The notes beneath the pieces are model-generated. The model had not been told where the DNA came from. It was given only the letters and a program-made list of their open reading frames with translations, and ran no database searches. From NCBI RefSeq assembly GCF_902809865.1, contig NZ_CADDWH010000001.1, forward strand, positions 3,833,652 to 3,897,651: 64,000 nt of DNA. Direction: 5' to 3'. The DNA is from Halobacillus sp. Marseille-Q1614 (GTDB lineage Bacteria > Bacillota > Bacilli > Bacillales > Halobacillaceae). The translations under genes were made by a program, and so were the position numbers. Below, piece by piece: positions 42,616 to 51,767 of the stretch; the stretch's first letter is position 1, and every line of letters begins with the position of its first letter.

Positions 42616-43866
42616 ATGATAATAAATAAAAAATGGAAATACCCCATATTATTATTGTCTTCAATTGGAATTTCAAGTATCGGTGACTTTATTTATTTAG
42701 TTGCCATTAATATTATTGTTTTTCAGCTTTCAGGTTCAGCAACGGCTGTAGCTGGTCTTTGGATCATAGGACCTTTAACGAATATTGTAACTAAATTCTG
42801 GACTGGGAGTTTTATTGAGTATCGTAGTAAAAGAAAAGTAATGATAGGGACCTACATAATCAGAGCTGTTTTCATTTTCCTGATTCCATTTGCCTCAAAT
42901 ATGGCAGTTATTTATGGAATATTGGTTATCTTAAGTGTGGCAAAAGCATTCTTTAATCCATCCTCAATGACGTACGTTGCTATCCTTGTTCCAAAAGAAA
43001 GAAGAAAACGTTTCAATTCGATTCGCTCATTTGCGAGTTCAGGAGCTTTTATCGTCGGACCTGCAATTGGTGGTTCACTTATATTATTAACATCTGTTGA
43101 AATGACATTATGGATGAATGCTCTATTCTTCTTATTTTCAGCAATTTTATTATGTTTTCTTCCTGAAAAAGAAAACATTGATAAAGACACAATTCCAACA
43201 TTAACTATTGCTCAAGTGATTCGTGACTTTACAGTCGTTCAGAAATTTATGGTCAACAATAAATACATATCTTTTGTATATCTTGGCTTTATTATGATTA
43301 TGATATTTTCCTATGCCATGGATGCTCAAGAGGTCGTTTTTACCCAGCAAGTGGTGGGACTTTCGGAATTTGATTATAGTTTGTTGATTAGTATAACGGG
43401 AATCGGTTCTGTGGTAGGAGCCTTTTTATTATCGGTATTTTCCAATAAAATCTCACTTAGATATATGATGACGATTGGGTTAATCATGATGACGATTGGC
43501 TATGTTATCTATGCATTTGCGTGGTCGTTCATCTCCATCGTTGTTGGATTTGTAGTGTTAGGGTTCTTTAACGTCTTCTTAAATGCAGGAATTATGACAT
43601 TCTATCAAAACAATGTTTCTGTTGATATTATGGGAAGAGTGACAAGCATTTACGATTTAATCCAAAGTGTTATCCAAATTATTTTTATTTTAGTTATTGG
43701 TATTGCAGCAGATCTTGTATCCTTGCGACTTACCATTGTCACTTTAGCACTGGTCATGTTGCTATCTTCTATTATTTTTTCAATTTCAGTATTAAAGCCA
43801 AATAAAAAGAAGTTTTACAAAGAAGATGATAATGATAATGGAGATTTAAATATAGAAGTAAAATAA
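42616..43866 (+). CDS. MFS transporter
   Basis: A 416-residue permease with about 12 helices. It resembles the macrolide-efflux-type MFS group: early SIGDFIYLVAINIIVFQLSGSA, then EYRSKRKVMIG in the first loop, and a second half opening with FMVNNKYISFVYLGF. The C-terminus is charged (EDDNDNGDL). It is not in one transcript with the cluster because the R2 terminator lies between. It could still be part of the resistance set. The ATG follows AGAGGTAGTGT. A 22-codon frame that could be a leader peptide lies at 42537-42605. Confidence 0.83.
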   Translation: MIINKKWKYPILLLSSIGISSIGDFIYLVAINIIVFQLSGSATAVAGLWIIGPLTNIVTKFWTGSFIEYRSKRKVMIGTYIIRAVFIFLIPFASNMAVIYGILVILSVAKAFFNPSSMTYVAILVPKERRKRFNSIRSFASSGAFIVGPAIGGSLILLTSVEMTLWMNALFFLFSAILLCFLPEKENIDKDTIPTLTIAQVIRDFTVVQKFMVNNKYISFVYLGFIMIMIFSYAMDAQEVVFTQQVVGLSEFDYSLLISITGIGSVVGAFLLSVFSNKISLRYMMTIGLIMMTIGYVIYAFAWSFISIVVGFVVLGFFNVFLNAGIMTFYQNNVSVDIMGRVTSIYDLIQSVIQIIFILVIGIAADLVSLRLTIVTLALVMLLSSIIFSISVLKPNKKKFYKEDDNDNGDLNIEVK

Positions 43867-43943
43867 AATATGTAAATGCTTGTAACGAGTAGATAATTTA
43901 AGCTCTACTTCTAGATATCTCAAAATCAATACTTCCTGTATAG

Positions 43944-43977
43944 GGGCAATTGCTCAATAGAGCATTCGCCCTTTATT
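43944..43977 (+). terminator. probable terminator after the second MFS gene
   Basis: GGGCAATTGCTC (43944-43955) pairs with GAGCATTCGCCC (43960-43971) with two mismatches, followed by TTTATT. The rest of 43978-44208 shows no gene. Confidence 0.6.
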
Positions 43978-44208
43978 ACATAATTATAGGGACAAACCGG
44001 GAATTTTAGCTTCTTAACTGAAGAGGCAGTTTAGTGGAATGTTTAAACCCAATTTAACTGTTTTTCCAATACATATAATAAGAAAAATATCGAGATCATT
44101 CACATCGAGTAAGGTTGTTTGAGGAAAAAATCAAGCCATTCTTTGATGAACCATTATTTACACGTAAAATTGAGAGTAGAGGTCAATTGCGCAAAAATTG
44201 CTCCCTTT

Positions 44209-44394
44209 TTAGAGAAGGAGTTGGCTTAGAATATACATGATAAGTAAAATTCCAATTCCTAATCCTCTTACTCCATAAAGTTCCCGTTCTGATAATTCGT
44301 TCCCTTTTATACTCCTCCAACTGGGGTAAAAGAAACTGATTACTGGAGCAGCTATTAAACCGATAGTCATTAAGAGTGCAGCTAGTACTTCCAA
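44209..44394 (-). CDS. small membrane protein (61 aa)
   Basis: A two-helix membrane protein: LAALLMTIGLIAAPVISFFY, a short polar loop with Arg/Glu, and LGIGILLIMYILSQLLL to the end. The start is TTG at 44394, with GGGAGGG six bases before it. A longer frame on the same strand (44183-44452) is a shadow. No family was recognised. Confidence 0.6.
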   Translation of the reverse strand: MEVLAALLMTIGLIAAPVISFFYPSWRSIKGNELSERELYGVRGLGIGILLIMYILSQLLL

Positions 44395-44514
44395 TATAGT
44401 CCCTCCCTGGTTTTACAATATTTAGTAACCGTTTAATTGCTATATAAAACACGCAGGAGCAAGTTATGTTTATTTAACACGGTAGTTCAGTACCATATAG
44501 GGGGTGTTCCCATT

Positions 44515-45174
44515 ATGAAAGCCATTATTTTTGATTTAGATGGAACTTTATTAAATCGAGATGAGTCAGTAAAAAAATTTATAGATAAACAATATGAGCG
44601 ATTGAATAAGTGGCTGCATCCTATCCCGAAAGAGGAATACATAAAAAGATTTATTGAACTAGATAACCGTGGATATGTGTGGAAGGACAAGGTATATAAA
44701 CAACTTATAAATGAATTTTCTATACAGGGGGTTACGTGGGATGAATTACTACAGGACTACCTAAGTTATTTCAAAGAAAACTGTGTTCCGTTCCCTAATC
44801 TTTTGGAAACTCTTGATAGATTAAAGCAAAATAACTTACTTATTGGGATAATAACTAATGGAAAGGGTCAGTTTCAAATGGATAACATAAAGGCTCTGGA
44901 AATAGATAAATACATGGATATTATTCTTATATCGGATTGGGAAGGGATTAAAAAGCCGGATCCAAACATTTTTAGAAGAGCATCGGAAAGGCTCCAGGTG
45001 TCTCCGGAAGATTGTGTGTTTATAGGAGATCATCCAGAGAAAGATGTGCAAGCAGCACAAGCCGTTGGAATGAAAGGTATTTGGAAAAGGGACCACCAAT
45101 GGAATAGAGTAAAAGCAGATGTTGTGATTGATGAATTAGATGAAATTCCTAAAATAATTCAGAAGTTTTTATAG
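44515..45174 (+). CDS. HAD family hydrolase
   Basis: A 219-residue haloacid-dehalogenase-type phosphatase with motif I IIFDLDGTLLN, motif II IGIITNGK, motif III KKPDP, and motif IV VFIGDHPEKDVQAA. A helical cap lies between motifs I and II. It is like YsaA/phosphoglycolate-type phosphatases; the substrate is unknown. The ATG at 44515 is used because AGGGGG precedes it; the frame is open 26 codons upstream without another site. Confidence 0.88.
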   Translation: MKAIIFDLDGTLLNRDESVKKFIDKQYERLNKWLHPIPKEEYIKRFIELDNRGYVWKDKVYKQLINEFSIQGVTWDELLQDYLSYFKENCVPFPNLLETLDRLKQNNLLIGIITNGKGQFQMDNIKALEIDKYMDIILISDWEGIKKPDPNIFRRASERLQVSPEDCVFIGDHPEKDVQAAQAVGMKGIWKRDHQWNRVKADVVIDELDEIPKIIQKFL

Positions 45175-45190
45175 GGTAGTCATTGCCTGA

Positions 45191-45232
45191 TGTCCTTATA
45201 TCCTGAATCGAAAGCTTTAGGAAATAAGGACA
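45191..45232 (+). promoter_or_regulatory. 9-bp hairpin before the ABM-domain gene
   Basis: TGTCCTTAT (45191-45199) pairs with ATAAGGACA (45224-45232), with further ATCCT/AGGAA pairing inside. There is no T-run. It may end the HAD transcript or be a leader element of the next gene. Confidence 0.35.
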
Positions 45233-45284
45233 ATTACTGCAAGGTCAGTAACTTTACATATCATAGGGGAAAGGGAGAGTTCAG

Positions 45285-45578
45285 ATGATTTTAGAAGCGG
45301 CTATGCTGCAAGTTAAGCCAGGATTGGAAGAGGAATATGAAAAAGCATTTCGTGAAGCATCAAAAATCATAAGTTCAATGAAAGGGTACAAATCACACGA
45401 ATTGCAGCAATGTATGGAAGTTAAGGGGAAATATTTATTATTGGTGAAGTGGGAAACCCTGGAAGATCATACCGTGGGATTTAGACAATCGAAAGAGTAT
45501 CAAGAATGGAAAAGACAACTTCATCATTTCTATGAGCCCTTTCCAACAGTGGAACATTTTGAAAGAATTTCTCTTTAA
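45285..45578 (+). CDS. antibiotic biosynthesis monooxygenase (ABM) domain protein
   Basis: A 97-residue ferredoxin-like alpha-beta protein of the ABM superfamily. It begins ILEAAMLQVKPGLEEEYEKAF, has ISSMKGYKSHEL, then YLLLVKWETLEDH with the conserved W-E pair and FRQSKEYQEWK. Members include haem- and quinone-modifying monooxygenases as well as many proteins of unknown role. The ATG follows GGGAGAGTTCAG. It stands alone and is not clearly part of the carrier-protein cluster. Confidence 0.85.
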   Translation: MILEAAMLQVKPGLEEEYEKAFREASKIISSMKGYKSHELQQCMEVKGKYLLLVKWETLEDHTVGFRQSKEYQEWKRQLHHFYEPFPTVEHFERISL

Positions 45579-45695
45579 TTTGGAGGAATTGAACAATAAT
45601 TCTTTGGAAAAAAGGGATCAATTAGCCTTTTAATGAACAAAATTTAAGATTGGCGTATATTCCACCTCTGTTAATAGGAGGGCAGCCCCTGTTTT

Positions 45696-45872
45696 TTAAT
45701 GCTCTTCCTTCTTTTTCATAAAGAACACTTGCCAGTATCCCGTTAAGGTTACAGAAATAAGGATCGGTATCTTAGCTTCAGGATCAAAAGTAATGTATAG
45801 ATCCAAAATTGAATATATGACATAAGCCATAACAGGAACATAAATAATCTTAAAAATCACTTTCCACTTCAT
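45696..45872 (-). CDS. small membrane protein (58 aa)
   Basis: A two-helix protein: VIFKIIYVPVMAYVIYSIL and PILISVTLTGYWQVFFM, then a Lys/Glu tail (KKKEEH). The ATG at 45872 follows AGGAGGGAGA, which decides the start over a longer frame to 45941. No family was recognised. Confidence 0.6.
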   Translation of the reverse strand: MKWKVIFKIIYVPVMAYVIYSILDLYITFDPEAKIPILISVTLTGYWQVFFMKKKEEH

Positions 45873-46006
45873 AAGTCTCCCTCCTAATAGGTGTGTTACC
45901 TTAATAAACAGGCTGGCTTCTTGGGCTGCGTACAACAGCAAGGTGACTATGGAGGGCGGAGGCGGGTTGAACTAGTTTTTTATATGACTAATGGTAGTGG
46001 AAAAAA

Positions 46007-46160
46007 CATCTACTTCAGTATGTTCGTCTCGATACTCTTATTTTGCCGGAAAAACATAAATTGGGGAGCCGGCAGCAGGCTCTCCCAAACTTTCTTATAC
46101 TACAAGAAAGAACCTGGACAGTTTGACCAGGTTCTTTAATATTGCATAGAAACTGACGCG
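46007..46160. repeat. intergenic repeat R1, copy B (double hairpin)
   Basis: The counterpart of 22284-22430, same orientation. It shares ATGTTCGTCTCGATAC, GGGAGCC...GGCTCTCCC, and AAGAACCTGG...CCAGGTTCTT with flanking ATATTGCA and GACGCG. Similarity seems to extend to the left to about 45945 (TTGAAC...AGTT). On the minus strand its hairpin would end the EamA gene. Confidence 0.73.
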
Positions 46161-46184
46161 GTTTAAGGAACGGGACACCCTTTT

Positions 46185-47054
46185 TTAGTCGGACTGCTTT
46201 ACACTAAGGACGGTAATCGTAACCAGTATGAGCACCATTCCCAAAACTTGTATGAGGGTCAATTGATCTCCGAGAAGCAGAACGCCAAATAATGAAGCGG
46301 TTACCGGCTCGACCATAGCGACCATCGAAGCCGTTGATGCGGCAGTCTTTCGAATGCCAATCACATACAATATAAATGAAATACCAGCACCCACAAGCCC
46401 TAATAGAAGAAACCATCCGATATCGCTTGAGGTTACCACAGCTGCTGATTCACCCTTGTCCGTAAATAGAAAAAGGATGAGACAAAATGAAAAAAAGGCG
46501 ATGGTTAAACTAGTCTGCGGCTTTCCGATAGAAGAGGCATTTTTAAACCCGAATATAAACAATGCATAGGAAAGCCCAGCAGCAAGCCCCGCTGCCGCTC
46601 CCAGCAAACTCACTGAAAGTGAATCGGTGTTGTAGGCACCTGTAAGCAGGATAATCCCCATAAGTACACCGGAAATGCACCCCCATTTAAACCAAGTCGA
46701 ACGTTCGATTCGTAATAAAAAGGAGATTAACAGCACGAACACAGGTGCGGTGTACATTAAAGTAGCGGCAACCGCAACGCTTGAGGCCTGGATACCTAGA
46801 AAATAAAAAGTGAAATTGCCAGCAACCCCAACACCCGCAAGTAGAGACCATATGTATAAACGTTTAGATACGATCCAAATTTGTCTAAAGCGAAAGAGAA
46901 ACCACGTGAAGAAACATATAAACCCAACAGCCCCCCGGTAAAATGAAATCACAATAGGATCCCATCCCCTGGTCATTAAAATATCGGCAATTCCCCCGCT
47001 AATGCCCCAGCATATAGCGGCTAGCATAACTAAGCCTACACCTGCAAATCTCAT
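46185..47054 (-). CDS. EamA family (drug/metabolite) transporter
   Basis: A 289-residue permease with ten helices in two EamA repeats: the first begins VMLAAICWGISGGIADILM, the second near LLGAAAGLAAGLSYALFIFG. PVTASLFGVLLLGDQLTLIQ is the usual end motif of such repeats. It probably exports amino acids or other small metabolites. The ATG at 47054 follows AGGAGGCACACG. It is transcribed towards the R1 repeat. Confidence 0.87.
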   Translation of the reverse strand: MRFAGVGLVMLAAICWGISGGIADILMTRGWDPIVISFYRGAVGFICFFTWFLFRFRQIWIVSKRLYIWSLLAGVGVAGNFTFYFLGIQASSVAVAATLMYTAPVFVLLISFLLRIERSTWFKWGCISGVLMGIILLTGAYNTDSLSVSLLGAAAGLAAGLSYALFIFGFKNASSIGKPQTSLTIAFFSFCLILFLFTDKGESAAVVTSSDIGWFLLLGLVGAGISFILYVIGIRKTAASTASMVAMVEPVTASLFGVLLLGDQLTLIQVLGMVLILVTITVLSVKQSD

Positions 47055-47434
47055 CGTGTGCCTCCTAAAGATAAGTAATGGTACGAATTTTTGATCACGC
47101 TTTTAGAAACCTAACGTGAACTTAATCACGTAAATTAAAGGGCAAAACCAACCTTTTTATGTTCCTAATCAAACATATGTTTTTAAAAATAGGTGTTAAT
47201 GGTAATTCCTTTAATATCTCATACCTAAACCTAAATCAGCTCGCATGCAGTGTGAAAGGACGGTATCCTCTAAAAGAGTAAATGAAACAACGTTTCTGAA
47301 ACGCTAAAGTTATCATGGTCTTCAGATGCATCTACCATAATACTATTTCATAATTAAATAATTTTCCGATGGAGTTGTCATCAAAATTAGAGAACCCCAT
47401 ACAAATGGTTAAGAACAAGTGAAGGAGGGAGCAG
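47055..47434. other. intergenic region without recognised gene
   Basis: 380 bp with no coding frame of note. It must hold the promoters of the EamA gene (minus) and the lipoprotein gene (plus). No repeat or clear hairpin was recognised. Confidence 0.4.
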
Positions 47435-48052
47435 ATGAAGTGGTTCATCACTCTTGTGGGAGTCATGGTAATTTTAGTCGCTTGTACAAATGAAGGCAGC
47501 AGCGAAACGAAACAAGATAACAAAGAGACTTCAGCGTCTTCTTTGAAGGTTAAACCAGCAAAACTTTCAGAACGAGAACAAAGCCTTGTCAATCAAATCG
47601 GTGGAGATTACCAAACCTTCTACACAGTTGATGGAGAAGTGGAAGAAGGCGAGGTACTGGTAACTTCTATTGTCGTTATAAAAAAGGGGGAGCAGACAGA
47701 AGAAGCACTCACTTCTGTGTCTGGAACTGGTGAGAAGTATAAGAAGGATCTGCACTCTTTCCAGCTGCAGATGGAGAAGGAAGCTGCTTATCTCACCATC
47801 GGTTCCCATAATGGATATGTAAGAGGGTCAACGGCAATTCCTGATAATATAGACAGCTTTCTCTTTGAACAACCAGAAGAAGAAATTAAGATAACAAAAG
47901 GCGAACCCATTTATTTGGCTTATTTGATTGGATCTAGTCAGAATCAATTATCCATGCAGGCTAATTCGGATTTGACAACTTTACCAAACTCAGTTAAAGA
48001 TGCAGAATATGCGGCCGTTTTTAAAGTGGAATTAAAAGAAGAAACGGAATGA
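47435..48052 (+). CDS. putative lipoprotein
   Basis: A 205-residue secreted protein with a lipoprotein signal: WFITLVGVMVILVAC, lipobox VAC with Cys17. The mature part begins with a polar linker (TNEGSSETKQDNKE) and continues as a beta-rich domain (EVLVTSIVVIKKG). No domain was recognised. The ATG follows GAAGGAGGGAGCAG. It is the first of three neighbouring lipoprotein genes but is separated by 116 bp. Confidence 0.72.
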   Translation: MKWFITLVGVMVILVACTNEGSSETKQDNKETSASSLKVKPAKLSEREQSLVNQIGGDYQTFYTVDGEVEEGEVLVTSIVVIKKGEQTEEALTSVSGTGEKYKKDLHSFQLQMEKEAAYLTIGSHNGYVRGSTAIPDNIDSFLFEQPEEEIKITKGEPIYLAYLIGSSQNQLSMQANSDLTTLPNSVKDAEYAAVFKVELKEETE

Positions 48053-48112
48053 TAGTTTAAAAAAAACAGAATAATTATATTTATTTTTCCTCCCTAATTA
48101 TATTACATTTAT

Positions 48113-48142
48113 GTTACAATTGTAACTGATTTGTCATATAAA
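48113..48142 (+). promoter_or_regulatory. 14-bp perfect palindrome at a likely promoter
   Basis: GTTACAATTGTAAC (48113-48126) is a perfect palindrome. TATAAA (48137-48142) lies 10 bases after it, so the palindrome covers the -35 zone of the lipoprotein operon. It is a good operator candidate. Confidence 0.5.
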
Positions 48143-48168
48143 CAAAAATACTAAGGGGGAAACAATAT

Positions 48169-48801
48169 ATGAACAAATACTATCAATTCTTAATAATTGG
48201 TATAGTCGTACTCGTTTTATCTGCTTGCGGTGGAAATGAAGCGAAAGAGGAACTCAATGCGAACGACGATGAACAAGCAGAAGCGAAAGTAAACGAATCG
48301 GGTACTGAAGAAGCGGCAGCTGCTGAGAAAGATAATGGAGAGGCTTCCGAGGAAGAAGATATATGGACTTATTACGACGATGCAGAAGCAACGGATACTT
48401 TTGAAGATGTAACATTCACTATCCAAAAAATTGCTGTCAGTGATGAAGCTCCCATGATTGACGATAACGGAGATGAAGTAAATTCTTCTGCTGTCGGAGT
48501 AAAAATGCAAGTAGAAAACACATCTGACTCGAAGGTATACACCACCTATCCTGACCAGACGACATTAGTGACTTCTACAGGAGAACAAGTAGAAGCAGAC
48601 ATGTTGGTTTCCGATCATTTAGGTGGAGAGATACATGAAGGAGTAATTAAAGAAGGTCAGGTGGTCTTCTACCTGGAAAGAGGACACGCTGCTGACATCG
48701 AATGGGTGAAACTTACTTGGAGTTCCAGCTATGAAGATCCAGACGGCAACTATGAGAAAGATAAATATTATGACCATGAAGTTAAGATAGACTTGAAATA
48801 A
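48169..48801 (+). CDS. putative lipoprotein, DUF4352/DUF5067-like
   Basis: A 210-residue lipoprotein: signal ending VLVLSAC (Cys20), an acidic Ala/Glu linker to about residue 65, then an immunoglobulin-like domain with DVTFTIQKIAVSD, VGVKMQVENTSDSKVYTTYP and EGQVVFYLE, the pattern of DUF4352/telokin-like extracellular domains. It is probably bound to the outer membrane face. The ATG follows AGGGGGAAAC. The next lipoprotein gene starts 15 bp after its stop. Confidence 0.75.
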   Translation: MNKYYQFLIIGIVVLVLSACGGNEAKEELNANDDEQAEAKVNESGTEEAAAAEKDNGEASEEEDIWTYYDDAEATDTFEDVTFTIQKIAVSDEAPMIDDNGDEVNSSAVGVKMQVENTSDSKVYTTYPDQTTLVTSTGEQVEADMLVSDHLGGEIHEGVIKEGQVVFYLERGHAADIEWVKLTWSSSYEDPDGNYEKDKYYDHEVKIDLK

Positions 48802-48816
48802 TAAGGGGTAGTAAAA

Positions 48817-49452
48817 ATGAAAAAAGTAATATTGATGGTGTTTTTCATGCTGACATTCAGCTTTCTGGCAGCTTGTTCAGCCGAGGGTGAGAGCAAAGAG
48901 AAAAACGAAGAAACATCAGAGAATATAGAAGAAGCGAATAAAGAGAAAGATGAATCCGTGGCTGTCGACAAAGGGTTGATGAACGTGGAAGTTACGCTTC
49001 CTGCGTCCATGCTGGAAGGGGAAAACATCGAGGATTTGAAAGACAAAGCGGAAGAAAAAGGCATCAAAGAAGTGACACAACATGAAGATGGAACCGTCAC
49101 CTATAAGATGTCAAAATCTACTCACAAAGAATTGATGAACGAACTGGAAACCAGCCTGAAGGATACCATCAAAGAAACGAAAAACAGTGAAGATTATATA
49201 TCCATCAAAGACATCACCCATAACCATGATTTTTCCGCCTTCACGATGGTTGTCAATCAGTCTGATTATGAAAACAGTATGGATGGATTTGCTGCCTTGA
49301 CCCTTGGGATAGCTGGAATGATGTATCAACTGTATGACGGGGCTGATACAGACAAGTATTCCGTTACCATCACGGTAGAAGATGAGGGAACGGGCGAGAC
49401 GATTGATGAAGTGGTTTATCCTGATGCACTTGAAGATACAGAAACAGAATGA
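48817..49452 (+). CDS. putative lipoprotein
   Basis: A 211-residue lipoprotein with the signal ILMVFFMLTFSFLAAC (lipobox AAC, Cys20) and a Lys/Glu-rich linker. The mature domain begins VEVTLPASMLEG, has a helical ELMNELETSLKDTIKE part, and ends with beta strands (YSVTITVEDE). No family was recognised. It is second in the operon with the previous lipoprotein gene, after AAGGGGTAG, and ends at a strong terminator. Confidence 0.72.
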   Translation: MKKVILMVFFMLTFSFLAACSAEGESKEKNEETSENIEEANKEKDESVAVDKGLMNVEVTLPASMLEGENIEDLKDKAEEKGIKEVTQHEDGTVTYKMSKSTHKELMNELETSLKDTIKETKNSEDYISIKDITHNHDFSAFTMVVNQSDYENSMDGFAALTLGIAGMMYQLYDGADTDKYSVTITVEDEGTGETIDEVVYPDALEDTETE

Positions 49453-49457
49453 CCAGC

Positions 49458-49486
49458 AAAAAGAGTCCTCAACTGGGACTCTTTTT
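49458..49486 (+). terminator. Rho-independent terminator of the lipoprotein operon
   Basis: AAAAAGAGTCC (49458-49468) pairs with GGACTCTTTTT (49476-49486), loop of 7, with a T tail. Confidence 0.9.
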
Positions 49487-49644
49487 ATTTTTGTTGAGCG
49501 GGCTCTTACATATATTGAAAATGTACATCACAGAGAGGGAAGTATTACTAAGCAGTCAAAATCGGCCGCCATTATTTGTCGGGCAGTTGCTTTGTTTCTG
49601 CCTGTTTTGGGTAGTTTCATATCCTAAAACTGATCTTAGTGCTT

Positions 49645-49681
49645 AAGAAAGGGACTTCCCCAATGAGGAAGTCCCTTTCTT
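49645..49681. terminator. 15-bp hairpin, terminator of the minus-strand small gene
   Basis: AAGAAAGGGACTTCC (49645-49659) pairs perfectly with 49667-49681. It works in both directions; on the minus strand it follows the stop of the small secreted protein gene by about 10 bp. Confidence 0.8.
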
Positions 49682-49690
49682 GATAAGTGA

Positions 49691-49927
49691 TTATTTCCAG
49701 CTGACCTGGGACTCATGGCATTCAAACCAGCCAAGCCACTCAGAAAGGGCGCAGCCTGCTTCGAATCCAACCTGTCCATCTTTCCAGGAGCCTCCAAATT
49801 TAGTGGAACCCATGGTTTCACGGGCGGTAGGAGGTTTCTCCTCTTTAGCTTCCACAATATTCGTTCCAGTAAAACTTCCAAAGCTCAGCACGAAAACGGC
49901 AATCAAGGCCATTGCCAATCGACCCAT
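49691..49927 (-). CDS. small secreted protein, possibly frameshifted at its start
   Basis: A 78-residue product with a signal-peptide core (ALIAVFVLSFGSFTG) and a short Trp/Gly/Cys-rich mature part (GGSWKDGQVGFEAG, SEWLGWFECHES). ATG 49927 has no well-spaced ribosome site. An ATG at 49935 with AAAGGA at the right distance lies in another frame across a run of six As; one extra A would give MKKMGRLAMALIAV, a perfect signal start. So the sequence shows either a homopolymer error, a phase-variable tract or a broken gene. Confidence 0.55.
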   Translation of the reverse strand: MGRLAMALIAVFVLSFGSFTGTNIVEAKEEKPPTARETMGSTKFGGSWKDGQVGFEAGCALSEWLGWFECHESQVSWK

Positions 49928-50140
49928 TTTTTCATACGATCATCCTTTCTTAGATTAATAGATGAAATGCCTATGTATTCCATTTAAAAGGAACATCGTT
50001 ATAAAATATATCAATTTAAAATAAAAATTTAATATGATAAATGATACATTCTCTCGGAAGAATAATAGAGAGTGAACGATTTTCCCCACATGGACTGGGA
50101 GTGAGGATGAAACAGGCGGGGAAGTGATTTTGATGATAAA

Positions 50141-50183
50141 TAAAAGAAGCCTGCCGAAAAACCCGGGGGTTTCTCAGCAGGCT
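50141..50183 (-). terminator. Rho-independent terminator of the antiporter gene
   Basis: On the minus strand AGCCTGC (50183-50177) pairs with GCAGGCT (50154-50148), then TCTTTTATTT. Confidence 0.75.
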
Positions 50184-50190
50184 GAAATCC

Positions 50191-51684
50191 TTACTGAGCC
50201 GTCGTATCACGTGTAACCTTCTGTTCGAGCTGATTCTTCAGCTGTTCTTTATATTTCGTTTCAACGAGAATATACAAAAAGTCGCCGGCTTTGATTTCTG
50301 TTTCTCCATAAGGGGTAATGACGTGATTATCCCTGATGATCGCATTAATGTTGGCCCGGTTGGGAAGGGAGAGATCACGCAATTTCCTGCCAACGACGGC
50401 TGATTCTTCGTTTGTTTGAAATTGGATCATCTCGGCGGCCACCTTCCCCATTGAGATTAATTCAATCGAATGGTGGGGCACATCTTTTTTAGGTCCGACC
50501 AGCTGCAGCTTCTTGGCCACCCAGGAAATGCTGGAGCCTTGAACTAAAGCAGACGTCAGGACGATAAAGAAGACGATGTTAAATAAGGTCTGGCTGTTTT
50601 CGAGACCTTCGACAATAGGGAAGGTCGCTAAGACGATCGGGACAGCTCCTCTTAAGCCGGCCCATGAAATAAACAGCTTTTGTTTCAAGGAATAATTCAT
50701 TTTGAATAACGACACAAAGACAGCAACAGGCCGGGCGACAAGAATGAGAATGACAGACAAGATCAGTCCATTAATCATGATCTCAGGAGAGAAGAGCTGC
50801 TCAGGAAACACAAGGAGCCCGAGAATAATAAACATCGCAATCTGGGCCATCCAGGCAAATCCTTCGTTAAATTGAAAAATGGAATAGCGATACGTGAGTT
50901 CCCTGTTCCCAATGACAAGGGCCGCGACATATACAGCCAGGAAGCCGCTTCCTCCAATAAAGGCAGTGATCCCATAAGTGACGAGGGCAAAGGCGACAGA
51001 CAGGATAGGATAAAGAGCACTGGAGCTTAACCTGATTCGATTAATCGAGAAGGAGGCAAGTCTTCCGAAGAGAATCCCTAAGATTAATCCAATCCCCATC
51101 TGCAGGAAGAAGGTAGGGATCAGCATCCAGATCGAGCGGTCCTGCATCGTGATCAGTTCAATGAAGGATAACGTCAGAAAGACCGCCATCGGATCATTCG
51201 TCCCTGATTCCGCTTCAAGCGTAGCTCCCATTTTGGCTTTAATATTTCGTTCTTTCAGCGCAGCAAATACAGCAGCCGCATCGGTTGAACCGACGATAGC
51301 TCCAAGCAGCATCCCTTCTAATAACGTCAGGTCAAAAATCAGATAAGCCGATACCCCGATCAGACAAGAAGTAATCACCACACCCAGCGTAGCCAGAGAT
51401 AAAGAGGGGAGGGCGACCGAGCGGACCGTCGCCCATTTCGTATGCAGACCCCCTTCAAATAAAATAATCACAAGGGCAAATACACCAATGAGCTGGGCGG
51501 TGCCTGCATCATCAAAGTACACGATCCCAAGACCGTCACTTCCGACAAGCATCCCGACAATCATAAACAAGATCAGCGCAGGGACTCCCCAGCGGTTCGA
51601 GAATTTGGAAGCCAATATCCCGCTGAAAAGTAAAAACGCAGTAAGCAATAAGAAAGCATCCGTTCCAAAAGCGTCAAAAAACAT
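50191..51684 (-). CDS. potassium/proton antiporter, CPA1 family (CvrA/NhaP2-like)
   Basis: A 497-residue protein: 12-13 membrane helices in residues 1-385 and a C-terminal cytosolic TrkA_C (RCK_C) domain at about 400-485 (AEMIQFQTNEESAVVGRKL, then IKAGDFLYILVE). In the membrane part, GAIVGSTDAAAVFAAL and ESGTNDPMAVF carry the Ser/Asp and Asn-Asp pairs of cation/proton exchangers. It would expel potassium or sodium in exchange for protons, which suits a halophilic life. AAAGGAG lies 14 bases before ATG 51684. Its promoter is shared with no other gene. Confidence 0.9.
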   Translation of the reverse strand: MFFDAFGTDAFLLLTAFLLFSGILASKFSNRWGVPALILFMIVGMLVGSDGLGIVYFDDAGTAQLIGVFALVIILFEGGLHTKWATVRSVALPSLSLATLGVVITSCLIGVSAYLIFDLTLLEGMLLGAIVGSTDAAAVFAALKERNIKAKMGATLEAESGTNDPMAVFLTLSFIELITMQDRSIWMLIPTFFLQMGIGLILGILFGRLASFSINRIRLSSSALYPILSVAFALVTYGITAFIGGSGFLAVYVAALVIGNRELTYRYSIFQFNEGFAWMAQIAMFIILGLLVFPEQLFSPEIMINGLILSVILILVARPVAVFVSLFKMNYSLKQKLFISWAGLRGAVPIVLATFPIVEGLENSQTLFNIVFFIVLTSALVQGSSISWVAKKLQLVGPKKDVPHHSIELISMGKVAAEMIQFQTNEESAVVGRKLRDLSLPNRANINAIIRDNHVITPYGETEIKAGDFLYILVETKYKEQLKNQLEQKVTRDTTAQ

Positions 51685-51767
51685 AGTAGTAGAAGATTCT
51701 CCTTTATAAGTTTAATAAGGGCATTAGCTAAAAAGTATAGGTTCAAGAGTGACGTGGTCCGGAGAAT

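Noticed and set aside
44183..44452. 89-codon minus-strand frame
   Set aside because: Shadow of the two-helix membrane protein at 44209-44394, which has the ribosome site and the hydrophobic pattern.
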